Under the pieces are notes generated by a model that worked only from the letters and a program-made list of their open reading frames with translations, did not search any database and had not been told where the DNA came from. Positions 16,577 through 25,855 of a stretch of DNA of 64,000 bases are shown here, piece by piece. Every line of letters begins with the position of its first letter. Positions within the stretch are counted from its first letter, which is position 1. Source of the stretch: Bin5 sp965208965 (lineage in GTDB: Bacteria; Chloroflexota; Anaerolineae; Caldilineales; Caldilineaceae). The position numbers and the translations under genes are program-made. Location of the stretch: assembly GCA_965208965.1 (NCBI GenBank), contig OZ242384.1, positions 4,030,001 through 4,094,000 on the forward strand, read 5' to 3'.

Positions 16577-17893
16577 ATGACGTATTCGGAAAGGGACATC
16601 AAACAGTATGCCAATCTCCTGGTCCGGCTAGGAGTCAATCTTCAGCCGGGGCAGTCGCTCGACATCCGCACGGAGCCCGTTCATAGAGATTTCGCCCTGG
16701 CATTGGCCTCCGCCGCATACGATGCCGGGGCGCAGTACGTCGCCATTGAATATATCGACATGCGCCTGCAGAGCATTCGCGCCCGCAAGTGCTCAGAGGA
16801 ACAACTGGAGCATCTTCCCGCCTACGTCGGAGCAATCGCCGGTGAACGAAAGGATGAAAAGTGGGCCGCCATCAGCCTGGTCGGTGAAGAAGACCCCGGG
16901 CTGCCCGCTCAACTCGACTCCAATAAGCTGCGCATCCTACAGACCGCGGAGTACCGTGCGACGATGGCCTGGCGGTCCTCAATGATGGAGATGAAGCAGC
17001 AGTGGAACGTGGCCGCCTTGCCAACGCCCGCATGGGCGCAAAAGGTGTTTCCCGACCTTTGTGCAGACGAGGCCCTGGAACGCTTCTGGGACGAGATCCG
17101 CCGCATAATCCGCCTGGACGCTGATGACCCGCTCGAGGCCTGGCAGATTCATCTCGCGAATCTGGCAAAGGCCCGCGACACGATTCAATCCAGGCAGGTA
17201 CGCGCCCTCCATTTCTACGACCCGGCGCCGGGCCCCGACGGCAAACCCTCAACCGACCTGACCATTGGCCTGACCGACCGGCCCCACTGGGCCGGCGGGA
17301 CCAGCGGCCTGGGCGCCGAGGACGAAGAGGAAGTGACGGCCGGACAGAAGAACGAGAGATCCGGGACACCCGTTTTTCTCCCCAACATTCCTACCGAAGA
17401 GCTGTTCACCACACCGCACCGCCTGCGCGTCAACGGCTGGACGCGCACCTCACGCCCAAGCTTCCCCTTCCGCCGCGAAGTGAAGGAGGTCTCCTTTCGC
17501 TTCGAGGACGGCCAGGTGGTCGATTTCTCGGCCGGCGATGACCAGGAAACGTACGAACAGTTCTTCGCCGTCGAAGGCACTCGCTATCTTGGCGAAGTCG
17601 CCCTCGTCGACGTTTCCTCGCCCATCTTCCGCAGCGGCCTGACATACTACAATACGCTGTTCGATGAAAACGCTGCTTGCCACGTCGCCTTTGGCAAAGC
17701 CTACCCGATAGGGCTCGAAGGGGGCGCCGAGCTCTCAGAAGAGGCCCTTCTTGAAGCCGGTGTAAACAGTTCCGAACTTCACCTGGACGTCATGATCGGC
17801 ACTCCCACGCTCGACGTCACCGGGCAGCTCAGCGACGGACCCGAGCTCGAAATCATGCGACAGGGCCGCTACACAGCGGCAATACTTGCATGA
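16577..17893 (+). CDS. M29-family (thermophilic) aminopeptidase
   Basis: Cytoplasmic metallo-aminopeptidase (AmpS/PepS/AmpT family) removing N-terminal residues from peptides. 438 residues. Family marks: LLVRLGVNLQPGQSLDIR near the start; NIPTEELFTTPHR near 272-284 with metal-ligand Glu and His; FDENAACHVAFGKAYP; and LDVMIGTP near the end with the metal-ligand Asp. It ends in an ATGA overlap with the homocysteine methyltransferase-family gene, so the two are translationally coupled. Confidence 0.93.
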   Translation: MTYSERDIKQYANLLVRLGVNLQPGQSLDIRTEPVHRDFALALASAAYDAGAQYVAIEYIDMRLQSIRARKCSEEQLEHLPAYVGAIAGERKDEKWAAISLVGEEDPGLPAQLDSNKLRILQTAEYRATMAWRSSMMEMKQQWNVAALPTPAWAQKVFPDLCADEALERFWDEIRRIIRLDADDPLEAWQIHLANLAKARDTIQSRQVRALHFYDPAPGPDGKPSTDLTIGLTDRPHWAGGTSGLGAEDEEEVTAGQKNERSGTPVFLPNIPTEELFTTPHRLRVNGWTRTSRPSFPFRREVKEVSFRFEDGQVVDFSAGDDQETYEQFFAVEGTRYLGEVALVDVSSPIFRSGLTYYNTLFDENAACHVAFGKAYPIGLEGGAELSEEALLEAGVNSSELHLDVMIGTPTLDVTGQLSDGPELEIMRQGRYTAAILA

Positions 17894-18867
17894 CCGCGGA
17901 CGACCCTCTGCAGCCGTTTCTGGCAGAACAGGGCGTGGTAATTCTAGACGGCGCCCTGGCGACCGAATTGGAGCGGAGGGGCGCCGATTTGCGCGATGGG
18001 CTGTGGTCAGCCCGGCTGCTCATCGAGGATCCTGGACTGATCAGCCAGCTCCATCTTGACTATTTCCTGGCAGGCGCGGACGTCGCTATCAGCGCGAGTT
18101 ACCAGGCCAGTTTCGAGGGATTTGCTCGACGGGGACTCAATCGAAGAGAGAGCGCAGAGCTGCTGCGAAGCAGTGTACGCATCGCACAGCAGGCGCGGGA
18201 CAAGTTCTGGAACGATCTGCAGGATTCCACCGAAAGAGTGGGCCGCAGGCGTCCCCTGGTCGCCGCATCGGTTGGCAGCTTCGGCGCATACCTGGCCGAC
18301 GGCTCTGAGTATCGCGGCGAATACGGAATCTCCAACGGGGATCTTAAGGATTGGCACCGCCCGCGATTGGAAACGCTGCTTGCTGCCGAACCGGACCTTC
18401 TCGCCTGCGAGACTATCCCCTGCTTCCAGGAGGGCGAGGTCCTGGCCGAGCTGCTGGACGAGTACAGGGACAGGCCGGCCTGGCTGAGCTTCAGTTGCCG
18501 CAACGAGGAAGAAGTGTGCAGCGGAGAGGATTTCGGCTCGTGCGCCGACCTGGCCAACAGCTGCCCGACTGTGGTCGCCGTCGGTCTGAACTGCACCGCG
18601 CCCTGCTATGCAGAACCGCTGCTGCAAAAGGCCCGTGAGAAAACCGAGAAGCCTCTGGTCTGCTATCCCAACAGCGGAGAGCTGTGGGACAGCGACTCCC
18701 ATTCATGGACTGCCGGCCGCGGGCGGGAGCATCCGACTGAATTGGCTGAATCCTGGAGAGCAGCCGGCGCCAGTCTGGTCGGCGGTTGTTGCCGCACGAC
18801 GCCTGGCGACATCCGGGCCCTGCGCGCACTCCTCCTCTCGCCGGGCAGGGCAGATACCCTCGTTTGA
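17890..18867 (+). CDS. Homocysteine S-methyltransferase family protein
   Basis: 325 residues, (beta/alpha)8 zinc enzyme of the MmuM/BHMT type, which moves a methyl group from S-methylmethionine, betaine or SAM to homocysteine. The three zinc cysteines are present: Cys235 (GLNC) and Cys300/Cys301 (GGCCRTTP). The N-terminus VILDGALATELERRGADL and ISASYQASFEGF match MmuM proteins. Overlaps the aminopeptidase stop (ATGA). Methyl donor not assignable. Confidence 0.9.
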   Translation: MTADDPLQPFLAEQGVVILDGALATELERRGADLRDGLWSARLLIEDPGLISQLHLDYFLAGADVAISASYQASFEGFARRGLNRRESAELLRSSVRIAQQARDKFWNDLQDSTERVGRRRPLVAASVGSFGAYLADGSEYRGEYGISNGDLKDWHRPRLETLLAAEPDLLACETIPCFQEGEVLAELLDEYRDRPAWLSFSCRNEEEVCSGEDFGSCADLANSCPTVVAVGLNCTAPCYAEPLLQKAREKTEKPLVCYPNSGELWDSDSHSWTAGRGREHPTELAESWRAAGASLVGGCCRTTPGDIRALRALLLSPGRADTLV

Positions 18868-18884
18868 CAGGGAGTGACGCGAAA

Positions 18885-18914
18885 GGAGCCGGACTCTCAA
18901 AGTAGCCCGGCTCC
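18885..18914. terminator. Stem-loop between convergent genes
   Basis: Perfect 8-bp arms GGAGCCGG (18885-18892) and CCGGCTCC (18907-18914), 14-base loop, 18 bases after the methyltransferase stop and before the convergent cytochrome gene. There is no long T-run, so terminator function is likely but not certain. Confidence 0.55.
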
Positions 18915-19035
18915 GTATATTTGCGATCAAGACAGTTTCGCCGCGTCGACCCGACCCTGGTTCCCTTGTTAGTCTGTTCCAGAGTGACGGCCGGCCCAAC
19001 TGCCGGAGCCCGTTAAGTATTCGGCCTGTTTGCGA

Positions 19036-19575
19036 TTACTCAGCACGGAGCGAAAGCAGGTAGGTCAACAGATCCGCCAGGTCCTGCTCGCTAAGGTCTT
19101 CGGCGTAAGTTTCAGGCATCACGTCCGAAGTATATTCGTTGACAATGTAGTCGTTGGGGTTGATGATGCTCGTGTAGAGATAGAGGGCCGGCCCTGCCAG
19201 TCTCAACTGCTCCGCACGCCCGACAGCGGTATCGGCAATTTCCAACCAGGTCGGCGCTACATCAACCAAGCTGTTGTCCGTTACATGACAGCCGATGCAG
19301 TTATGGGGTACGGTCAGGTCCAATCCTCGTTCAGCATCGCCCGGAATCAGCGAAACCACGGCATCCGGCAGCCCTGCCAGAATCTCCTCATCGCTGAGAC
19401 CAGCGATACGGGGCCTCGGCGTCGGCGTGGGCGGCACAAAGGCTTCGCCTTCCGCGAGGACAACCATGTTGGGCGAGATCAACTGCAGGCGCGGGTTAGG
19501 CGCGCAAGCGCTGACTACGACCAGTGCAAGAAGAAAGCTGACGAATGCAAGAAAGAAAGACTTACGACGTACCAT
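19036..19575 (-). CDS. Mono-haem c-type cytochrome lipoprotein
   Basis: 179 residues. Lipoprotein signal ending VVVSAC (Cys24), a Pro/Thr-rich linker (FVPPTPTPRPR), then one haem site CIGCH at 93-97 and a likely axial Met153 (VMPETY). The C-terminal LSEQDLADLLTYLLSL is the usual closing helix of small class I cytochromes c. Exported, haem attached outside the membrane; maturation could use the CcmF-type system at 38-40 kb. Electron partner unknown. Confidence 0.9.
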   Translation of the reverse strand: MVRRKSFFLAFVSFLLALVVVSACAPNPRLQLISPNMVVLAEGEAFVPPTPTPRPRIAGLSDEEILAGLPDAVVSLIPGDAERGLDLTVPHNCIGCHVTDNSLVDVAPTWLEIADTAVGRAEQLRLAGPALYLYTSIINPNDYIVNEYTSDVMPETYAEDLSEQDLADLLTYLLSLRAE

Positions 19576-19765
19576 TCACTGTCTCCATCAAGAGCTGAAG
19601 CGAAACTGCCGCAACTGTGAATTGGAATGTCATTTGATCCAGCCGCTATTATATAACATGCAGGCGCCATTTGCCGCATTTGGAATCCGCTTGAAACAGA
19701 TTTCACGAAGTGGTCAGCAGAGAAGAGAGTTGATACCGCAAGTTGTCGAACTTCAGCAAGTCACT

Positions 19766-20158
19766 ATGGGGCAGGAATGGATCGAAGCAGAGCGAAAGTT
19801 GAAGGGGGAACCAGTGGACGACAAGCTCAGCAAGGAGGAGATTCGCCTGTTGCTGGAAAAGTACCTTCCAGAATGGGAGACCCGCGAGGAGCAGTTGTAC
19901 CGGCGCTTCGAAACGGCTAACTGGCGCGTAACGCTGTTAACGGCCAGCACAATCGGCTTCCTGTCAGAGGCCGCCTACCACCATCCCAGGCTGTTACTCA
20001 ACTATCGCTCGGTAGAAGTCTACCTTACCACAAATGAGGCCGGGGGGCTGACGAAACTGGACTTCTGTCTAGCGCGGAAGATCGAGGAGACGGTGGGCTG
20101 GCCTCGCAGTGAAGAAGAGATGCCGGGACGGCGTCCGAAAGAGTGGCTTCGCAGCTGA
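19766..20158 (+). CDS. Pterin-4a-carbinolamine dehydratase (DCoH/PhhB)-like protein
   Basis: 130 residues from the chosen ATG. The second half has the DCoH pattern: LYRRFETANW, LSEAAYHHPRLLLNYRSVEV, GGLTKLDFCLARKIE. His72-His73-Pro match the active-site HHP. The position where the family has a third conserved His (or Trp) is Asn90, so dehydratase activity is doubtful. Enzymes of this family recycle 4a-hydroxy-tetrahydrobiopterin after aromatic hydroxylases, but none is nearby. Start uncertain: no clear ribosome site; TTG at 19730 (after AGAGAAGAGAG) or ATG at 19658 are in frame. Confidence 0.75.
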   Translation: MGQEWIEAERKLKGEPVDDKLSKEEIRLLLEKYLPEWETREEQLYRRFETANWRVTLLTASTIGFLSEAAYHHPRLLLNYRSVEVYLTTNEAGGLTKLDFCLARKIEETVGWPRSEEEMPGRRPKEWLRS

Positions 20159-20259
20159 ACATAACGCAAGGCACTATCTGGTCTGCGATGAAAAGGGGCC
20201 CGATGGCTCGCCGCCTGCGAAGTGGCATGCCCGCCAAAGTGACCGGAACCAGCCTACGT

Positions 20260-21024
20260 CTAAGCGGCAGTTTCCTCCTGTGAACGCGCCTGAAATGCCT
20301 GAAAGAGGACGATGCTTCCCGCGATCGCCGCGTTCAAGCTGTCCACAGAGCCTGCCATCGGAATCGTAACGCAGAAGTCGCACTTCTCTCGAGCCAGCCG
20401 GCTGAGCCCCTTGCCCTCATTGCCGACGACCACGGCCAGCGGCCCGCTCAAGTCTGCGTCCGAGAGTGGGATGGCATCGGGACCCAGGTCCAACCCGACT
20501 GTCCAGATATTCGACTTTTTGAGTCGATCGATTGTTCTGTTGACGTTGCCGACCAGGGCAACGGGAATGTGTTCGACCGCCCCGGAGGAGGCATTGCTGA
20601 CCGCCGGTGTAATTCCCGCCGCCCTTCGCTCCGGCAGAATGACGCCGTCGACACCGAACGCTTCGCCGCTGCGAAACAGTGTGCCAAGGTTGCGCGGATC
20701 CTCCAAGTGGTCCAATACGAGAAGCAGCGGTTCCGACTTCCGGTTGGCCAGAAAGAGTATGTCATCCAGTTCTGCGTAGGGAAAGGGGCCTGTTTCAAGG
20801 GCAACGCCCTGTGGATTCAGCTGGGCGCGTCGAATGCGGTCAAAGATACCTCCCTCTATATGCCGCGTAGGGAGGCTGATCTTATGGGCCAACTGTACGA
20901 TCTCGGCGAGGCTTCCCTTGGGGGCGGTCCGGCCGTCACCTTCCAACCACAGCCGGTAGTAGTGCCTACGTCGCGCACGCAAAGACTCCAGGACAGCGTG
21001 CCGACCAACGAGCAGTTCACTCAC
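20260..21024 (-). CDS. rlmB: 23S rRNA 2'-O-ribose methyltransferase RlmB/TrmH family
   Basis: SPOUT methyltransferase modifying a 23S rRNA guanosine (RlmB, Gm2251) or a related site. 254 residues from GTG at 21024, chosen because it overlaps the cysS stop as GTGA and begins SELLVGRHAVLESLR, the family's N-terminal substrate-binding domain. The knot motifs are LDHLEDPRNLGTLFRS, VVVGNEGKGL and IPMAGSVDSLNAA. Follows cysS as in many Gram-positive and Chloroflexota genomes. Confidence 0.92.
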   Translation of the reverse strand: MSELLVGRHAVLESLRARRRHYYRLWLEGDGRTAPKGSLAEIVQLAHKISLPTRHIEGGIFDRIRRAQLNPQGVALETGPFPYAELDDILFLANRKSEPLLLVLDHLEDPRNLGTLFRSGEAFGVDGVILPERRAAGITPAVSNASSGAVEHIPVALVGNVNRTIDRLKKSNIWTVGLDLGPDAIPLSDADLSGPLAVVVGNEGKGLSRLAREKCDFCVTIPMAGSVDSLNAAIAGSIVLFQAFQARSQEETAA

Positions 21025-22433
21025 CTGGCGTCCTCGATGCGCCAGGTCGTTCCGTTCGGTGTATCCTCCAACTGTACCGAGTGGGCTGCCAATCCTTCGC
21101 GTACCATGTCCGCCATGGCCCACTGCTTTTGCTCTCGCATGGCCGTTCGCACAGAAACGAGCAGGTCGATGAAAGGCTTGGCCGCCAGCACGTCGCCCTC
21201 GGGGCCGCCCGGCTCAGTCAGTGAGAGGCCCAGGACGCCCGCCAGCTCACGCAGTGTATCCTGTGCAGCCTGAAAAAACGGGCCAGAAATACCTGCCGCG
21301 CGGGCCGAATTGATTGCCCTGACCAGTTCGAACAGGTGGGACAGAGCCGCGCTTGTATTGAAGTCGTCGTCCATGGCCTGGCAGAAACCGCCGCGCGCGG
21401 ACTCGGTCACCTCACGCAGGCTGCTGGCCTCGTCACCCACTGCAACGTTCCCGGTCGGGGGCCGCAATCCGCCTCTCAAGCGGGCCGTGCTTCGCACCGC
21501 CGCCTCGATTGACGCATCCGAATAGGAAACCGGCTTGCGATAGTGTCCTGAGAAGATCAACACACGCAGCGCGTCGGCCGAATACCGGCGCAAAAAGCTG
21601 TCGATGGTAACCAGGTTCCCAATCGACTTGCTCATCTTCTCACCGGACAGTTGGAGCATCCCGTTGTGGACCCAATAGCGGGCGAACGGTTTCCCGGTGA
21701 GACTTTCGCTCTGCGCAATTTCGTTTTCGTGATGCGGGAAGATCAGGTCATTGCCGCCGCCATGGATGTCGATCATCTCGCCCAAATGGTGCAAGCACAT
21801 GACCGAACACTCAATGTGCCACCCGGGACGGCCGGGACCCCAAGGGCTCTCCCAGGAGGGCTCGCCCTGCTTGGCCCCTTTCCAAAGAGCAAAGTCTGCC
21901 TCATTCTCCTTGCCCTCTTCCCCGGCGACGCGTGTTCCCCCTAAGGCATCCTCCTGCCGGCGCCGGCTGAGTTTTCCGTAGTCGTCATCCCTGTCGACCC
22001 GAAAATAGACGCTGCCGTCCACGGAGTAAGCGTAATCCGCCTCGCCCAAGTCTTCGATCGCTCGAATGATATTCGTGATTTCGCTTGTCACGCGGGGATA
22101 GGTGTCTGCCGGCTTGATGTTCAGGTCACTCAGATGCGTCAAGTACTTGTCCGTGAAGTACTGCGCCATCTCAAAGGGGTCCTGACCCGTCTCCTGGGCC
22201 CGGATGATGATCTTGTCATCCACATCGGTGAAGTTTGTGACGTAGGTAACTTCATAGCCGGCGAACTCCAAGTAGCGCCGGATCATGTCAAAGACTATTG
22301 CGCTCATCGCGTGGCCGATGTGGGCGTCAGCGTAGACTGTGGGCCCACAGACGTACATGCGCACGCGTCCTTCTTCCAAAGTTTCAAACGGTTCTCGCCG
22401 GCGAGTCAGCGTATTGTAGATGTTGAGCGTCAT
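21021..22433 (-). CDS. cysS: Cysteinyl-tRNA synthetase
   Basis: 470 residues, class I synthetase charging tRNA-Cys. Zinc ligand Cys29 (YVCGPTVY), HIGH at 38-41, TNFTDVDDKII, the zinc-binding GWHIECSVM, and KMSKS near 265. Full length. Middle gene of a minus-strand operon: 50 bases after yacL and overlapping rlmB by four. Confidence 0.97.
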   Translation of the reverse strand: MTLNIYNTLTRRREPFETLEEGRVRMYVCGPTVYADAHIGHAMSAIVFDMIRRYLEFAGYEVTYVTNFTDVDDKIIIRAQETGQDPFEMAQYFTDKYLTHLSDLNIKPADTYPRVTSEITNIIRAIEDLGEADYAYSVDGSVYFRVDRDDDYGKLSRRRQEDALGGTRVAGEEGKENEADFALWKGAKQGEPSWESPWGPGRPGWHIECSVMCLHHLGEMIDIHGGGNDLIFPHHENEIAQSESLTGKPFARYWVHNGMLQLSGEKMSKSIGNLVTIDSFLRRYSADALRVLIFSGHYRKPVSYSDASIEAAVRSTARLRGGLRPPTGNVAVGDEASSLREVTESARGGFCQAMDDDFNTSAALSHLFELVRAINSARAAGISGPFFQAAQDTLRELAGVLGLSLTEPGGPEGDVLAAKPFIDLLVSVRTAMREQKQWAMADMVREGLAAHSVQLEDTPNGTTWRIEDAR

Positions 22434-22483
22434 CTGTATCCTTGTCGTTGGCTCACCCGGTTGTTTTGCAGCTTCTCCCCTGT

Positions 22484-23611
22484 TCAGCGGACCGACTCGT
22501 ATGCCCTGCGGCGCTCCTGAACATCCTCCGGAATGGCAAATATGAGTCGACCGGCGTTGGTCTGCAGCACCTTTGTAACACGTACAGAGAGCCGGTCGCC
22601 CATGTGGCGCCTGCCCTGTTCGACGACGACCATCGTCCCGTCATCAAGATATCCGACGCCCTGATTCATCTCCTTGCCTTCCTGAATCACGTGGATCGTC
22701 ATCTCTTCACCTGGGAGGACTACAGATTTGACGGCGTTGGCCAGCTCGTTGATGTTCAAGACGCGAACGCCCTGCAGTTTTGCCACCCGATTCAGGTTGT
22801 AGTCATTGGTCACAATGGCTGCGCTCATCTCCCGGGCGAGAAAAACAAGCTTTTCGTCCACTTGCTGCGCTTCGGCGGGGTCCTGGTCCAGAAAGACGAT
22901 ACTCACACCTTCGATCTTCTGCAGCCTGTCGAGTATCTCAAGGCCTCTTCTGCCGCGATTGCGCCGCAACACTTCGGCCGAATCTGCGATGTATTGGAGC
23001 TCATTGAGAATGAAGCGCGGAACCGCAAGGACCGCCCAAAGAAATCCGGTTTCGGCCACGTCGGCGATGCGTCCATCGATGATAACGCTGGTATCCAGCA
23101 GCATCGTGTCCGCATATTGCGGCCGGCCGCCCTTCGCGAATAGAGGCAGCTTGGGCAGATCCCGGCCTTCTTCACCTACATTGGGGAATCGGAAAAAATT
23201 CAGGATCTCCCGATGGCGCAGAACCATCATCGTTACGCCCAGATAGCCCATAACGATGACGCCGACAAACGGCAGAATAGTACCGAAAGGATTGGGCAAG
23301 AGAGACAGAGGATAGGCTAGGAGCGCGGCGATGGCCAACCCGATCGCCATGCCGGCGGTGGCAGCCATGAGCTGCACGGTGGGAATCTGTCTCAAACTCG
23401 AGCGAAGCGCGATTGCCGGTTTGACCGTCAGCCATGGGGCACCGACAAGGCCAACAACCCCGCTGATGATCACAAGAGGAACTATCAGGCGCGCTGACGA
23501 GAGTGTCAAACTCTCAAGGGCCTCCACACCCGTCAATTGCCTGCCCAGTTCCCATCCCAGCAGGACAAAAACAAAGGTGACCAGCCCCCTCAGCAGCAAC
23601 GCCCAACGCAT
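22484..23611 (-). CDS. PIN-TRAM domain membrane protein (YacL-like)
   Basis: 375 residues: four N-terminal membrane helices (about 1-105), a PIN nuclease-fold domain (LLDTSVIIDGRIADV near 160; acidic residues D...E...D, ending AIVTNDYNLNRVA) and a C-terminal TRAM RNA-binding domain (GEEMTIHVIQEGKEMNQGVGY). The ATG at 23611 has AGGGGAG seven bases upstream, better than one at 23635. YacL homologues usually sit upstream of ispD/cysS; here they lead yacL-cysS-rlmB. RNA target unknown. Confidence 0.9.
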   Translation of the reverse strand: MRWALLLRGLVTFVFVLLGWELGRQLTGVEALESLTLSSARLIVPLVIISGVVGLVGAPWLTVKPAIALRSSLRQIPTVQLMAATAGMAIGLAIAALLAYPLSLLPNPFGTILPFVGVIVMGYLGVTMMVLRHREILNFFRFPNVGEEGRDLPKLPLFAKGGRPQYADTMLLDTSVIIDGRIADVAETGFLWAVLAVPRFILNELQYIADSAEVLRRNRGRRGLEILDRLQKIEGVSIVFLDQDPAEAQQVDEKLVFLAREMSAAIVTNDYNLNRVAKLQGVRVLNINELANAVKSVVLPGEEMTIHVIQEGKEMNQGVGYLDDGTMVVVEQGRRHMGDRLSVRVTKVLQTNAGRLIFAIPEDVQERRRAYESVR

Positions 23612-23658
23612 ATCCAAACTCCCCTGACGAAGCAATTTGAAAAAACCGCAATGAATTC

Positions 23659-23687
23659 ATAATACAGCATCTCCAAATAGAGCGCAA
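23659..23687 (-). promoter_or_regulatory. Predicted sigma70 promoter of yacL-cysS-rlmB
   Basis: Minus strand: -35 TTGCGC (23687-23682), 17-bp spacer, -10 TATTAT (23664-23659). Start site near 23652, about 40 bases before the ATG at 23611. Confidence 0.6.
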
Positions 23688-23799
23688 TGCCGCGTTTCTC
23701 TATCCGAAAGTGATTGCAACTACGCCAGCAATTCCGGGGACCGGTTTCAGTTTGGCCCGTCGATTAAACGCACAGAGAATTGATTTTTCTGGGCATGGA

Positions 23800-24936
23800 C
23801 TACTGCTCCTGCAATGACTGGTACAGCCCCAGAACTTCGCGTGCGTTGTGGTGGGCGGAAAATCGCTGGCTGTGTTTTCGCGCCGCGCATCCCATATCGC
23901 GCCTCAACTGGGCATCCTGCGCCATTTTCATTATGCGAAGACCGAAGCTCAGATCGTTATTGTCTGTCAGGAAGCCGGTCTCTTCGTCGAGGATCATGTC
24001 CGCCACGCCAGGGGAATCGATACCGATGGATGGCAGACCCGCGGCTGCGGCTTCAATGAAAGTCAGCGGATGCACCTCGCTTACACTGGCGGATACAAAG
24101 AAGTCCGCCACGGCAAGCACGCCCCCGATTCGTTCGTATGAAATCGGCCCCGTGAAAGTCACGCGCCCCTCCATTCCGGAACTGCGGGCAAGCTGGCGGC
24201 AATCATCCAGGCTGGGGCCACCACCGACAAGAAGCAGATGGAGAGCGGGAATCTCTTCTTTCAAGGCGGAGAATATGCCCAAGAGTCGGTCTACGGCTTT
24301 TTCCTGGCTGATACGTCCTACATAGACGCCGACAACAGCGTTCCTGGGGATTCTGAATTCGGTGCGCGTCGCCTCATGCTCCGGGCTTTGAAACTGCCCC
24401 AACTCGATGCCGTTCGGAATGACGGCGACGCGCCCCTGGATTCCCCAAGTCTGCATGACCTCCGCGGCGCTCTGGCTCGGGGCGATGATTGCGCTGCATC
24501 GCTGGCTGAACCGCTGGAAAAATGCGTGCAGGGCCGTGTCGGAGAGTGTGTCCGGCACCAGTGGCAGGTGCTGCTGCACGTACAGGTCGTAGCGGGTATG
24601 GCTGGTGAAGACCAGTGGAACGTCGTAGCGCCGCGAAAAGTTCAGACCGAAGCTGCCACTGATAAAAGGATGGTGAACGTGAATCACGTCCATGAGCTTA
24701 AGAATGTCCCGGCACCGCGAGTCAACTCGAACAGTAAGATGATAGCCGGTGTCGGCGATGGGTATACTGGGCAGGCGGATAACGTTGCTCTCATCTACCG
24801 TTTTTTTGTCCTGTTCAGGAACAAACAGATAGACCTGCTCACCCCAACGATCGAAGTGTTCTTTCAACAGTCCCACGTGGTTTACGACGCCGTTTATGTG
24901 GGGCTTATATATGTCGCTAAAAAGGGCTATTCGCAT
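23800..24936 (-). CDS. GT4-family glycosyltransferase
   Basis: 378 residues, GT-B fold. N-terminal RIALFSDIYKPHINGVVNHV is the pattern of glycosyltransferases acting on diacylglycerol or phosphatidylinositol. It is followed by IHVHHPFISG, the linker VIPNGIELGQF and VGRISQEKAVDRLL, and the nucleotide-sugar EXE-like SEVHPLTFIEAAAAGLPSIG. Likely makes membrane glycolipids (inference from the N-terminal similarity). Start at 24936; GGAAGGAG lies 15 bases upstream. Confidence 0.88.
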   Translation of the reverse strand: MRIALFSDIYKPHINGVVNHVGLLKEHFDRWGEQVYLFVPEQDKKTVDESNVIRLPSIPIADTGYHLTVRVDSRCRDILKLMDVIHVHHPFISGSFGLNFSRRYDVPLVFTSHTRYDLYVQQHLPLVPDTLSDTALHAFFQRFSQRCSAIIAPSQSAAEVMQTWGIQGRVAVIPNGIELGQFQSPEHEATRTEFRIPRNAVVGVYVGRISQEKAVDRLLGIFSALKEEIPALHLLLVGGGPSLDDCRQLARSSGMEGRVTFTGPISYERIGGVLAVADFFVSASVSEVHPLTFIEAAAAGLPSIGIDSPGVADMILDEETGFLTDNNDLSFGLRIMKMAQDAQLRRDMGCAARKHSQRFSAHHNAREVLGLYQSLQEQ

Positions 24937-25214
24937 CTGATTTCTGTTCGACTCCTTCCCTGTAAGCCGGCGCCCACAGTTCTGCGTCTGGCCGAGCTCT
25001 GAACGCGGCACCCTGCCGTCTCAAGCAAGTAAGAGGGACTCTACCTGTCAACCAATAGCCTCCCATACTTACATTTCAGTTTACGTTGCGGGAAGGGGAA
25101 TGTTGCAAATGCCTTCGCATTTGATGACGGTATTTGTCAACTGTACCGAAGCCCTTATGCCAGGCCCGTACAGTGACAGGCTCCAAAGAGTTGCTCTCTT
25201 CACTTTCCTCCACT

Positions 25215-25709
25215 TCAACCTCGCGACTTTCCTCTTGCGGAAGTCCTTGTCGCAACGTTCCAATAGTAGAGCAGGCGCAGCCCAACTACAACCAGTGTGG
25301 TCAAACTGAGCGCGGCAATGATGAACGCCGGGTCAAGCCCGTCCCCAAAGACGGCGGCGCGTAGAGCAAATCCAATGGCGTTCCCGACCAGAACAGCCAG
25401 TAACGAGTTTAACGCAAATGTACGCAGACCGATACCGCCTGACCTGGGGTAGGCCCCGAAAACAATGGCGGCTGCAAACCAACCTACCAGAAAAGGCGCG
25501 ATTATACGGGGCGTATTGACCAGCCAATCGGCGGGCCCGCCCGAGCTGTGCGTCATACGTCCGCCAATTGCGAAGACCAGATAGGAGAACAGGTCGCTTG
25601 CAACCAGTACGCGCCAAGACAGCACCCTGTCAGTTTCCATTGCTTCAACATGGACCTCTTCTTGCAAGAGTTCCCTCTCGGTGCGCCTCAATTCGATCAG
25701 CCCGACCAT
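25215..25709 (-). CDS. DUF3054 membrane protein
   Basis: 164 residues with four predicted membrane helices. Features of DUF3054: an Asp in the first helix (LVASDLFSYLVFAIGGR), TPRIIAPFLVGWFAAA, FGAYPR, LRAAVFGDGLDPAFIIAAL. No biochemical role is known to me. Start uncertain: the first 23 residues (RRTERELLQEEVHVEA) are not typical and METDRVLSWR (ATG at 25640) is an alternative. Divergent from the threonine synthase gene. Confidence 0.75.
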   Translation of the reverse strand: MVGLIELRRTERELLQEEVHVEAMETDRVLSWRVLVASDLFSYLVFAIGGRMTHSSGGPADWLVNTPRIIAPFLVGWFAAAIVFGAYPRSGGIGLRTFALNSLLAVLVGNAIGFALRAAVFGDGLDPAFIIAALSLTTLVVVGLRLLYYWNVATRTSARGKSRG

Positions 25710-25782
25710 CCGGCTTCTTTACGCGCATCAGACCGCCCAGCCGACTGCGCTGCCCGTTTCGCAAATGTGCTGCACAACCGAC

Positions 25783-25811
25783 TTGCCAAACAGACTCATG
25801 ACTCCTACTAT
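25783..25811 (+). promoter_or_regulatory. Predicted sigma70 promoter of threonine synthase gene
   Basis: -35 TTGCCA (25783-25788), 17-bp spacer, -10 TACTAT (25806-25811); start site near 25818, about 38 bases before the ATG. Confidence 0.65.
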
Positions 25812-25855
25812 ACCATACCAAAAATAGTTACAACCATGGGAAAGGACCAGGGGAA

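Noticed and set aside
25106..25123. Hairpin CAAATGC-CTTC-GCATTTG downstream of the DUF3054 gene
   Set aside because: Only seven A+T-leaning pairs, 91 bases past the stop and without a T-run; not convincing as a terminator.
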